60,904 nt of DNA from UBA4717 sp045536775 (GTDB lineage Bacteria > Bacillota > Clostridia > Oscillospirales > CAG-272): NCBI GenBank assembly GCA_045536775.1, contig JAZSOD010000093.1:1-60904 (forward strand), given 5' to 3'. Below are positions 33,573 to 41,345 of this stretch, piece by piece. Positions within the stretch are counted from its first letter, which is position 1. The number at the start of each line of letters is the position of its first letter. Below the pieces are notes generated by a model. The model made no database searches. It saw only the letters and a program-made list of their open reading frames with translations, and was not told where the DNA came from. Position numbers and translations under genes: made by a program.

Positions 33573-34232
33573 ATGAAAAAATTAACCAAACTTCAAAAGA
33601 AAGAGAATATAAACGCCGTAGCGGAAAGGCTAATTGAGGTCTACCCCGACGCGAAATGTGCGCTTGAGTGGGACGGCGAGCCGTGGAAGCTGCTCATTAT
33701 GGGCAGACTTTCGGCGCAATGCACCGACGCGCGAGTGAACGTCGTGTGCAGAGAGCTTTTTTCGCGCTTCCCGACTCTTGAGTCGATAGCAGAGGCAGAT
33801 GTCGGGGATATTGCCGACGTCATTCGTCCGTGCGGACTGTTCAACACCAAGGCGCAGAACATAAACGACGCGTGTCGGATGCTCGTGCGCGACTACGGCG
33901 GCGTTCTGCCCGACAGTATAGAAGAGCTTTTGAAATTTCCCGGTGTCGGCAGAAAGATCGCAAACCTTTTGCTCGGCGACGTCTACGGTGTGCCGTCTAT
34001 CGTCGCGGATACCCATCTTATGCGTATATGCGGCAGGCTCGGTATGTATAAAGAGGGTCAGAAGGACCCCGTGAAAACAGAAAAAATTATGTCGGAGCTG
34101 GTGCTCCCCGAGTACCAGACCGATTTTTGCCATAGAATAGTTATGTTCGGCAGAGATACCTGCTCTGCTCGCTCGCCGAGGTGCAGCGAGTGTCCTATAA
34201 GCGATTTGTGTTTGAAAAATAGTGCGAATTGA
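33573..34232 (+). CDS. nth: Endonuclease III
   Basis: 219-residue DNA glycosylase/AP lyase that removes oxidised pyrimidines. The helix-hairpin-helix is LKFPGVGRKIANLLL with the catalytic lysine in GRK, followed by the catalytic aspartate in ADTHL. The [4Fe-4S] cluster motif C-x6-C-x2-C-x5-C is at the C terminus (CSARSPRCSECPISDLC). Length is normal. The start region is odd: a hairpin of the dispersed B family ends 6 bases before the ATG and no Shine-Dalgarno is visible, so translation may be weak or use another start. Confidence 0.94.
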   Translation: MKKLTKLQKKENINAVAERLIEVYPDAKCALEWDGEPWKLLIMGRLSAQCTDARVNVVCRELFSRFPTLESIAEADVGDIADVIRPCGLFNTKAQNINDACRMLVRDYGGVLPDSIEELLKFPGVGRKIANLLLGDVYGVPSIVADTHLMRICGRLGMYKEGQKDPVKTEKIMSELVLPEYQTDFCHRIVMFGRDTCSARSPRCSECPISDLCLKNSAN

Positions 34233-34254
34233 TCTTTTGCAAAAACTTAAAGGA

Positions 34255-34430
34255 GTGCAAAGACACGTCTTTGCGCAATCTTAAGGCTCCCTCCCAGAGG
34301 GAGCTGTCGCCGAAAGGCGACTGAGGGAGAGAGCGATGCTTTGATTTTGTCTGACAAAATCTTTTGCTACGAAGGCTCCTTCCGTCTTTGCCTTTGGCAA
34401 ATCCACCTCCCTCTCGGAGGGAGGCTATCA
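34255..34430. repeat. Palindrome G plus two inverted copies of repeat E
   Basis: GCAAAGAC-AC-GTCTTTGC (34257-34274). Then E copy on plus (34285-34331): GCTCCCTC/GAGGGAGC and GTCGCC-GAAA-GGCGAC. Then E copy on minus (34374-34430) with TTTGCC-TTT-GGCAAA and CCTCCCTC/GAGGGAGG. Both E copies keep two hairpins with different stem sequences. Confidence 0.8.
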
Positions 34431-34435
34431 AACAT

Positions 34436-34692
34436 TATTTTCTGTGCAAATGAAATTGTTTGTTTTTACGGGATGCCGGTCCGTTACAATCGGTTTGAAC
34501 AAATGTCCGTTCAAACTGTACGAAAACGGCGGCAGCAAGCCACCGCCCTACGATGGAATTTCGTTTTTTCTTATAGGGGAGGATATCATCCTCCCGCCCA
34601 AATTTCTACCAATGTTGGCGATATGGGTCGAGGTCACATTTGTCGCAAACTTCACGCGCTTATCGCCCGCGGGGGCGTCCCCGCCGAAAGGA
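34436..34692 (+). repeat. Dispersed repeat C copy 2 joined to an inverted A block
   Basis: About 190 bp nearly identical to 27430-27620 (hairpins GGTTTGAAC...GTTCAAAC and GGGAGGAT-ATC-ATCCTCCC), then an inverted A block (CACGCGCTTATCGCCCGCGGGG). It ends at the SD of cinA. Together with the preceding E copies it fills the 34233-34692 gap. Confidence 0.85.
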
Positions 34693-35970
34693 GTGATATT
34701 TACGTTAATCAAAACTGCAGAAATACTGTGCGTCGGCACAGAGCTTCTCATCGGCGACATTGTCAACACCAACGCCGCGTACATCTCGAAGCGGCTCGCC
34801 GAAATGGGCATAAACCAATATTATCAAGGGGTGGTCGGCGACAACCCCGAGCGTCTGAAGGCGGCGCTTAACGAGGCGCTTGAGAGAAGCGACCTTGTTA
34901 TAACCAGCGGAGGTCTCGGCCCGACATACGATGACCTCACCAAAGAGACCGCCGCGGCGGCTCTCGGCAGAGCCATGCACGAGAACAAAGACGCGCTTGA
35001 GGCTATCCGCCTCTACTTCGAGAGAACGGGTCGCGTTATGACCGACAACAACAAAAAGCAAGCCCTAATTCCCGACGGCTCTACCGTTTTTATGAACAAA
35101 AACGGCACGGCGCCCGGCATCGCCATCGAGGACTTTGAACGCGGAAAGATAATTATAATGCTTCCCGGTCCGCCCCGTGAGCTTGAACCTATGTTTAAGG
35201 ATTCGGTAATGCCGTATCTTTCCCGCTTCACCGACACGGTCTTATATAGCCGTAATATCAACATTTTCGGGCTTGGAGAGTCGGCGGTTGAAAATGTTCT
35301 CGGCAGTCTTATGACCGACTCGACAAATCCCACCGTCGCGCCTTACGTAAACACGGGCGAGGTCAGGCTCAGAGTGACGGCTCGAGCAAAGACCCGCGAC
35401 GAATGTATCGCCCTCTGCGACGAAATGGTTGAAAAAATCAAAGCGACCGAGGTCGCGCCCTATATTTACGGCATTGATGCAGACTCTCTTGAAAACGCGC
35501 TTTTTGGAACGCTTAGCGAGAAAAAGCTCACGTTTGGCAGCGCAGAAAGCTGCACGGGCGGTCTTATCGGCAAGAGAATGACCGATCTTTCGGGCGTTTC
35601 AAGCGTATATTTCGGCACTATAGTTTCGTATGACAACAGCGTTAAGGAAAAGTTGCTCGGGGTACCCACCGAGGTGCTGAGAACTCACGGAGCGGTGTCG
35701 GAGGAAACGGCGGCGCTTATGGCGCGCGGGGCAAGACTCGCGCTCGGTGTTGATATTGCCGTCAGCACCACGGGAATCGCAGGTCCGGGCGGCGGCACGG
35801 ACGAAAAGCCCGTCGGTCTGGTTTACGTCGGCGTTTCGACGAAGGACGGCGAAAGGGTAATAAAGCTCAACATCGCGCCCGGCAGAAGCGCACGCGACTA
35901 CGTTCGCTATATGGCGGCAAGCCACGCGCTCTCACTTGCGCGTGAGACCGCGGAAAAATTAAGTAAATAA
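34693..35970 (+). CDS. cinA: CinA family protein (nicotinamide-nucleotide amidohydrolase/ADP-ribose pyrophosphatase)
   Basis: About 425 residues. N-terminal molybdopterin-binding-like COG1058 domain (AEILCVGTELLIGDIVNTNA, TSGGLGPTYDDLTKE, LPGPPRE) and C-terminal PncC-type deamidase domain (SAESCTGGLIGKRMTDLSG, GAVSEETAALMA, TGIAGPGGG). It deamidates NMN and is linked to competence and damage responses in some species. The start is unclear: homologues begin at the residue encoded here by TTA (34705), and the only in-frame standard codon near the AAAGGAG site is GTG at 34693, which abuts it. The upstream reading frame is repeat DNA. Confidence 0.92.
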   Translation: MIFTLIKTAEILCVGTELLIGDIVNTNAAYISKRLAEMGINQYYQGVVGDNPERLKAALNEALERSDLVITSGGLGPTYDDLTKETAAAALGRAMHENKDALEAIRLYFERTGRVMTDNNKKQALIPDGSTVFMNKNGTAPGIAIEDFERGKIIIMLPGPPRELEPMFKDSVMPYLSRFTDTVLYSRNINIFGLGESAVENVLGSLMTDSTNPTVAPYVNTGEVRLRVTARAKTRDECIALCDEMVEKIKATEVAPYIYGIDADSLENALFGTLSEKKLTFGSAESCTGGLIGKRMTDLSGVSSVYFGTIVSYDNSVKEKLLGVPTEVLRTHGAVSEETAALMARGARLALGVDIAVSTTGIAGPGGGTDEKPVGLVYVGVSTKDGERVIKLNIAPGRSARDYVRYMAASHALSLARETAEKLSK

Positions 35971-36009
35971 CCGCAAACAGCGGAAAACAATATATTTTCG
36001 GAGGAACAA

Positions 36010-37290
36010 ATGAAAGCACTTGAACTCAAAACAAAAATAAGCGAAAACGGTTTTAAGGATATCTTTACCGTGCTTTACGGCGAGGAAAACCTCGCCGCAG
36101 CAAATGCACGTTACATAAAAGCGGTAGACGAATTCTGCAAGGTGTTCGGCGCAGACCGCGACCTCGAGCTCTTCTCGGTTGCGGGAAGAAGCGAGATCTC
36201 GGGTAACCACACCGACCACAACTTCGGCAGAGTCATCGCCGCCTCCATCGACCTCGACATCATCGCAGTTGCGTCAAAGCGCGACGATATGATGATAAAC
36301 ATTAAGAGCGAGGGCTTCCCCATCGACGAGATCGACGTATCCGACCCCACTCCCGACGAAAAGAATTTCTACTCCTCGGGCTCGATAATCTCGGGTATGG
36401 TGCGCGGCTTCCTCAACAACGGCTACGCAGTCGGCGGCTACGACGCGTACACCACCTCCAACGTATTCAAGGGAAGCGGTCTTTCCTCGAGCGCGGCGTT
36501 TGAGGATATGGTAGGTAACATCTTAAACCACTTCTACAACGACGGCAAGGTTGAAAACCCCGAGATCGCCAAAATAGCTCAGTACGCGGAAAACGTGTTC
36601 TTCGGCAAGCCCTGCGGTCTTATGGACCAGACCGCGTGCGCGGTCGGCGGCTTCGTTGCCATCGACTTCAAGGACCCGAAGAACCCTGTCATCGAAAAGC
36701 TCGACTTTGACCTTACGGGTGCAGGCTATTCGCTTTGTATCGTAAACACGGGCGGAAACCACGCCGACCTCAACGATGACTACGCCTCCGTTCCTGCGGA
36801 AATGAAGGGTGTTGCGGCTCACTTCGGCAAGCCCGTTCTTCGCGAGGTAGAGGAAGCCGATATCATCGCGGCTATTCCCGAGCTTCGTGAAAAGTGCGGC
36901 GACCGCGCTATTATGCGTGCTCTCCACTTCGCAGAGGAAAACAAGAGAGTTGCGGCTCAGACCGAGGCGTTAAAGCGCGGTGACCTCGCAGGCTTCTTCG
37001 AGGGCGTTCACGCGTCGGGCAACTCCAGCTTTAAGTATCTCCAGAACGTATACACCACGAAGAACGTCACCGAGCAGGGACTTTCCCTCGCGCTCTGCCT
37101 TGCCGAAAGAGTGCTTACGGGACGCAACGCCGCTTGGCGTGTTCACGGCGGCGGCTTTGCGGGAACTATTCAGGCATTCATAAAGAACGAGGACATCGCC
37201 GACTTCAGACGTGTTCTTGACGGCGCGTTCGGCGAGGGTGCAACAACTGTGCTCAAGGTTCGTCCCTTCGGCGCTATAAAGGTATCGTAA
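36010..37290 (+). CDS. Galactokinase-like GHMP kinase
   Basis: 426 residues. GHMP kinase with the galactokinase layout: N-terminal signature GRSEISGNHTDHN (the classic form is GRVNLIGEHTDYN), the ATP-binding motif 2 GSGLSSSAAFEDM, a catalytic Asp region CGLMDQTACAVGG, and motif 3 HGGGFAGTIQAF. It would phosphorylate galactose or a related sugar at C1. The variant first signature (S, N and H changes) suggests a subgroup whose substrate should be tested. GGAGG precedes the ATG. The next gene start overlaps its stop (TAATG). Confidence 0.85.
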   Translation: MKALELKTKISENGFKDIFTVLYGEENLAAANARYIKAVDEFCKVFGADRDLELFSVAGRSEISGNHTDHNFGRVIAASIDLDIIAVASKRDDMMINIKSEGFPIDEIDVSDPTPDEKNFYSSGSIISGMVRGFLNNGYAVGGYDAYTTSNVFKGSGLSSSAAFEDMVGNILNHFYNDGKVENPEIAKIAQYAENVFFGKPCGLMDQTACAVGGFVAIDFKDPKNPVIEKLDFDLTGAGYSLCIVNTGGNHADLNDDYASVPAEMKGVAAHFGKPVLREVEEADIIAAIPELREKCGDRAIMRALHFAEENKRVAAQTEALKRGDLAGFFEGVHASGNSSFKYLQNVYTTKNVTEQGLSLALCLAERVLTGRNAAWRVHGGGFAGTIQAFIKNEDIADFRRVLDGAFGEGATTVLKVRPFGAIKVS

Positions 37291-37727
37291 TGAAGAACGG
37301 CTCTGTCAAGGATGCCGACCCGAAGCAGAAAGCAAACGCAAAGCGGGCAATAACGATCATGCTTCTCTGTATCCTCTTTCTCGCAGTCTACTTTACGGTA
37401 ATGTCGTTTGAGATTGCAAGCGGATACAAAACCAGCGTGATAATGCAGGTGTACGCGTATGCGGACGCCGTACTCTTGTTTGCTTTTCTTATTCTCAATC
37501 TCGGCTTCACAAGCGGAAAAATGACGGCGGATATGTTTTCAAGCGAGCTTTCACGCGAGCAGGCAGAACGCCGCGCGAAAGCCATAAACCGCAACAAGGA
37601 TATTGCGAGGAATCTCCTATATCTTATAATCCCCATCACATTCACGCTGTTTGCAGACGTACTGCTTCTTTTCTGGGGCGATAAGCTCTCGGCTATGCTC
37701 CAAGGACTTACGTCTGTATTTAAGTAA
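37290..37727 (+). CDS. Hypothetical three-helix membrane protein
   Basis: 145 residues. A charged N terminus (about 20 residues) is followed by three hydrophobic helices (about 20-40, 50-70 and 105-130), with an Arg/Lys-rich cytoplasmic loop between the second and third (SREQAERRAKAINRNKDIARN). No family is recognised. Its ATG overlaps the stop of the galactokinase-like gene by one base, so it is co-expressed with it; nothing else links it to sugar metabolism. A pair of E repeats follows directly. Confidence 0.75.
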   Translation: MKNGSVKDADPKQKANAKRAITIMLLCILFLAVYFTVMSFEIASGYKTSVIMQVYAYADAVLLFAFLILNLGFTSGKMTADMFSSELSREQAERRAKAINRNKDIARNLLYLIIPITFTLFADVLLLFWGDKLSAMLQGLTSVFK

Positions 37728-37736
37728 AAATATAAA

Positions 37737-37862
37737 GCCTCCCTTGTGCAAAGGGAGGTGGCACGGCAAAGCCGTGACGGAGGGATTGTATTTAGCTCCC
37801 CTTTCAGAAAAACAACCCCTCAGTCAGCGTTGCTGACAGCTCCCCTTGCACAGGGGAGCCAT
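37737..37862. repeat. Two inverted copies of repeat E
   Basis: Plus copy: CCTCCCTT/AAGGGAGG then CACGGC-AAA-GCCGTG then ACGGAGGG (37738-37785). Minus copy: GCTCCCCT/AGGGGAGC and GTCAGC-GTT-GCTGAC (37796-37862). Each unit has the same two-hairpin plan with its own stem sequences. Confidence 0.85.
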
Positions 37863-37902
37863 ACGGCAATATTTTTTCTGATTTCTTAAAGGATAACACA
37901 AA

Positions 37903-38709
37903 ATGTCTGAATTCAGGGCTTTTACCCTATTTTCCGGGTCAAGCGGCAACTGCACCTACGTAAAGGCAGGTGACGTTGAGCTTCTCATCGACGCGGGCGT
38001 TTGCGAAAGGGCTATCGCCGCCTCGCTCGCGTCTATCGGTACCACGCTTGACAATATATCTCATATTTTTGTAACCCACGATCACACGGACCACACACGC
38101 GGTCTTGAGGTAGTCTGCAAAAAGCACTCGCCCACGGTGCACATCACCGAAGGCTCTGCCCGCGTAACTGTTGACGCAGACAAAACTCCTCACCTGTGCG
38201 AAAGAGCTCTCATCCACCCGCTGAGCTTTACGGTAGAGCTCGGCGACGTGACGATATCGTCGTTTGCGACACCGCACGACAGCGCCGCCTCGGTCGGCTA
38301 CGTTATCGAGTACAGGGGCTACAAGCTCGGCTTTGCTACCGACGTCGGTCACGTCACCGACACGGTCAGAGAAAATCTTCTTGGTTCAAACGCCGTCGTT
38401 CTCGAGTCAAATCACGATCCCGAGATGCTTATTGAGGGGCCATACCCCGACTTTCTCAAGCGCAGAATACTGTCGGACAAGGGGCATCTTTCAAACGACT
38501 GTGCCGCCGAGCTTGCGGCGTATCTTGCCGAAAACGGCACCGATCGCTTTGTTCTCGCTCACCTCAGTGAGCAGAACAATATTCCCGAGCTTGCGTTCGC
38601 GTCTACCCTCTCGGCGCTCGGTGATATCGAAGCAAGAGGCATTCGCCTCGCAGTAGCCGAAGCGGACTCGCCCACCATGCTCGTGAATTTCACGCGGAGG
38701 GAAAAATGA
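37903..38709 (+). CDS. walJ: MBL-fold metallo-hydrolase, WalJ/YycJ-like
   Basis: 268 residues. Metallo-beta-lactamase fold with N-terminal FSGSSGNCTYV, metal-binding HDHTDHTRG at about residues 60-68, later His in LESNHDPEM and KGHLSNDCA. WalJ/YycJ is an exonuclease-like member implicated in coordinating cell-wall and DNA processes near the WalKR system in Bacilli; no walKR is present here. AAAGGA precedes the ATG. It overlaps rlmH by 4 bases (ATGA), a conserved pair. Confidence 0.9.
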   Translation: MSEFRAFTLFSGSSGNCTYVKAGDVELLIDAGVCERAIAASLASIGTTLDNISHIFVTHDHTDHTRGLEVVCKKHSPTVHITEGSARVTVDADKTPHLCERALIHPLSFTVELGDVTISSFATPHDSAASVGYVIEYRGYKLGFATDVGHVTDTVRENLLGSNAVVLESNHDPEMLIEGPYPDFLKRRILSDKGHLSNDCAAELAAYLAENGTDRFVLAHLSEQNNIPELAFASTLSALGDIEARGIRLAVAEADSPTMLVNFTRREK

Positions 38710-39185
38710 ATATTCATATTATTTGTGTCGGCGCACCCAAGGAAAGCTTTTTCGTTGAGGCAGCCGCGGAGTACGAAAAACGGCTTAAGGCTTACTGCAA
38801 GGTAAATACCGTTCAGATAAAGGACGAACGCCTCTCCGACAAGCCGTCGGAGGCGGAAATTTCCGCCGCGCTCAAGAAGGAGGGAGAGAGGATCCTCGCC
38901 GCGCTTCCCTCTCGCGCTTACAAAATTGCTATGTGCGTTGAGGGCAAGCAGATGCCGAGCGAAAAATTCGCAGATATGTTGCATAACGCCGCAAATAACG
39001 GCTTCTCGGACGTCGCCTTCGTAATCGGCGGCTCGTTCGGTCTCCACGAGGACGTTAAGGCAGCCTGCGACTACCGACTCTCAGTATCACAGATGACCTT
39101 CCCTCACCGTATGATGAAATTTATTCTCCTCGAACAGATCTACCGCGCTATGAACATTCTCGGCGGCGGTAAATACCATAAGTGA
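38706..39185 (+). CDS. rlmH: 23S rRNA (pseudouridine1915-N3)-methyltransferase
   Basis: 159 residues, exact family length. SPOUT methyltransferase that methylates pseudouridine 1915 in helix 69 using SAM. Signatures: N-terminal MNIHIICVGAPKESF, the knot-region FVIGGSFGLHEDVK, and the C-terminal MTFPHRMMKFILLEQIYRAMNI...YHK. Start codon overlaps the walJ stop (ATGA). The operon ends here; the next 400 bp are repeats. Confidence 0.97.
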   Translation: MNIHIICVGAPKESFFVEAAAEYEKRLKAYCKVNTVQIKDERLSDKPSEAEISAALKKEGERILAALPSRAYKIAMCVEGKQMPSEKFADMLHNAANNGFSDVAFVIGGSFGLHEDVKAACDYRLSVSQMTFPHRMMKFILLEQIYRAMNILGGGKYHK

Positions 39186-39189
39186 GGTT

Positions 39190-39432
39190 GGCTTTACGGT
39201 CGGGACGCCCCGACAGGCAAATAGCGCGTGAGGTATAGGAGTAAGCGAGGTATCAACCCATACCGCCAACATTGGTGGAAATTTGAACGGGAGGGAAAAC
39301 CCCTCCCCTACAAGATGTTTCCAAATCTCTTGTAGGGGACGACGGTCTACTGCGACTCGGTCACACCTCGGCTCTGATATGCCCCCGGCATATCATTCAC
39401 TCCCTCGGCGCCGCTTCGCTACCTCGACGTCC
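39190..39432 (-). repeat. Mosaic of A, C and D repeat fragments, inverted
   Basis: GTCGGGACGCCCCGACAGGCAAATAGCGCG (A block), CCGCCAACATTGGTGGAAATTTGAACGGG (C end), then D copy 2 at 39351-39427 with the GATATGCC-CCC-GGCATATC centre. Together with the promoter region this fills the gap 39186-39594. Confidence 0.8.
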
Positions 39433-39506
39433 CGTAAAAACAAACGATTTCGTCAAATCAAAATCAGTTCATACTCCAACGAAAAACATTTTTTCATCTT
39501 TTTCTA

Positions 39507-39536
39507 TTTACATCCCCCCCTTAAATGTGTTATCAT
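39507..39536 (+). promoter_or_regulatory. Probable sigma-A promoter
   Basis: TTTACA (39507-39512), 18 bases, TATCAT (39531-39536), about 58 bases before the beta-helix gene. Confidence 0.5.
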
Positions 39537-39594
39537 TAACCAAACGGAAAACTCCGTTTGACTAAATCTTCTTTATACACACGGGAGGAAAGAT

Positions 39595-41253
39595 ATGGAA
39601 AGGTTTGTAAGCAGATACGAAGACGTCTGTGCCACAGACAAGAAAGCTTTTCTTGACAAAAATGAGCTTTTGCAAAAAGCTCCGGATGACATTATCGAAA
39701 AACTCGAAGCAGAGTTTGAAAAAAGGAAGACGGCTATACTTAACACCGAGAGCAAGTGGGAGCTTGGTGCTGGCGGATACGTTCGTTACATCTCTATGAC
39801 CGAGGGCGACGACTCAAGCGACGGCCTCACACCAGAGACCGCATGGAAGACCATCGACAAGCTTCACGCGGCTCAGAAGGCGAAAACCGTCAGAGCAGGC
39901 GACGTAGTCCTCTTTAAGCGCGGAGATGAATGGCACCAGAAGCTCAAGTGCGCGGAGGGTGTTACCTTCTCAGCTTACGGCGAGGGCAGAAAGCCCCGTA
40001 TTCTCGGCTCGACAGAGGCTGACCGCCCTGACCAATGGCTTGAAACCGACATCCCTAATATATATAAATTCAGCAAAACAGTCTGTTGTCTAAATCCCGC
40101 GGGGAACAACATTCGTTGCAAAGGTGACGTTGGAAACATCGTTTTCAACGACGGAGAATGCTACGGCATGAGAGTTATCAAAGACGTGAACAAGGATATC
40201 ACTCTCCACGCAGGAAGCGATCACCTCGTTTCAAACGGCATAAAAACGTGGCTCTTCCCCCCTCGCGAGTTTGCAAGTTATAAGGACCTCGCGAAGATCG
40301 CAGCCGACATTCCCGAAGCTGACCTTATGTACTACGAAAGCCTCGAAACAGGCGAGCTTTTCCTCTACTCGCGCGAAGGCAACCCCGGCAAGCGCTTCTG
40401 GTCCGTCGAGCTTTGTACTCACGAAAACGCGCTTCACGCGTGCTCAAACGTAACCATCGACAACCTCTGCATCAAATACACGGGCTCGCACGGCGTTGGT
40501 GCAGGCTCGTCGAAAAATCTCACCGTACGCAACTGCGAGATAGGCTTTATCGGCGGTGCTATTCAGTATATCACCCCCAAGGGTGGGATCGTCCGCTATG
40601 GTAATGCCGTTGAGATCTACGGAAAAGCTAACGGTTTCTACGTTTACAATAACTATATGTACCAGTGCTTCGACTGCGGACCGACAGCACAGTGGTCGGG
40701 AGCTCTCACCGAGGGCAAGCAACTAATTTCGAGAGACGTTCACTTCTACGACAACGTACTGCGCGAGGCATCGCTCGAGGTTTGGTATTCCACTCGCTCG
40801 GAAATCACGGACAACACCTACTGCAAGCTTATAAACTGCCGTATGTACAACAATATGGTAACGGGCTCGGGTACCGGCTTCAAGGCTTACAACCACCAGA
40901 AGTACGAATGGTGTTCATTCTACGGCGGTCCCGCAACCAACGCACCCTACATCGACTGCTATATGGAGGACAACTACTTCTGGGGCGAGCGCCGTCATCT
41001 TATGAAATGCGTTCCTACCACCACGATGAAGGACCACGGATTCATCTGGCAGAACAACGTGATAATTCACCCGAAGGACGAGGGCTCTATCGGTCTTCTC
41101 GGCGAAGACTTCGCGAGTGGCAGCGGACGTAACGTTCAGTACTTCTATGATGAAGAAACTCTCAAAATGCTTGTTGACGCAGGCACGTTTGGCTTTAACT
41201 ACTTCTACTATACACCGGGAGACAAGGCAAACAAGCGTTATTTCATCGGTTAA
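39595..41253 (+). CDS. Right-handed parallel beta-helix protein
   Basis: 552 residues. A helical N terminus (about 1-60) is followed by the segment YISMTEGDDSSDGLTPETAW and GDVVLFKRGDEW that opens many polysaccharide-active beta-helix proteins, then a run of short strands with N and G turns (SNVTIDNLCIKYTGSHGVG, KNLTVRNCEIGFIGG, NGFYVYNNYMYQC, INCRMYNNMVTGSG) from about 280 to 460. This is the pectate-lyase-like solenoid. No signal peptide is visible, so it may act on oligosaccharides inside the cell or be exported by another route. Lyase or hydrolase activity is inferred; catalytic residues are not identifiable. GGGAGGAAAG precedes the ATG. Confidence 0.75.
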   Translation: MERFVSRYEDVCATDKKAFLDKNELLQKAPDDIIEKLEAEFEKRKTAILNTESKWELGAGGYVRYISMTEGDDSSDGLTPETAWKTIDKLHAAQKAKTVRAGDVVLFKRGDEWHQKLKCAEGVTFSAYGEGRKPRILGSTEADRPDQWLETDIPNIYKFSKTVCCLNPAGNNIRCKGDVGNIVFNDGECYGMRVIKDVNKDITLHAGSDHLVSNGIKTWLFPPREFASYKDLAKIAADIPEADLMYYESLETGELFLYSREGNPGKRFWSVELCTHENALHACSNVTIDNLCIKYTGSHGVGAGSSKNLTVRNCEIGFIGGAIQYITPKGGIVRYGNAVEIYGKANGFYVYNNYMYQCFDCGPTAQWSGALTEGKQLISRDVHFYDNVLREASLEVWYSTRSEITDNTYCKLINCRMYNNMVTGSGTGFKAYNHQKYEWCSFYGGPATNAPYIDCYMEDNYFWGERRHLMKCVPTTTMKDHGFIWQNNVIIHPKDEGSIGLLGEDFASGSGRNVQYFYDEETLKMLVDAGTFGFNYFYYTPGDKANKRYFIG

Positions 41254-41306
41254 AAGCGATTTATAAGTTATATCAATAGCACTGACGTGCTTTGACCGAC
41301 ACAAAA

Positions 41307-41336
41307 AAAGGAAGCGGAAAATCCGCTTCCTTTCTA
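41307..41336. terminator. Bidirectional terminator
   Basis: 12-bp stem AAAGGAAGCGGA/TCCGCTTCCTTT with a 3-base loop between convergent genes, A-tract on the left and T-rich on the right. Confidence 0.88.
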
Positions 41337-41345
41337 ATTTTGATT

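Noticed and set aside
34444..34692. N-terminal extension of cinA by about 80 residues
   Set aside because: This stretch is a copy of repeat C and reads through by chance; homologues start near residue 84 of this frame.
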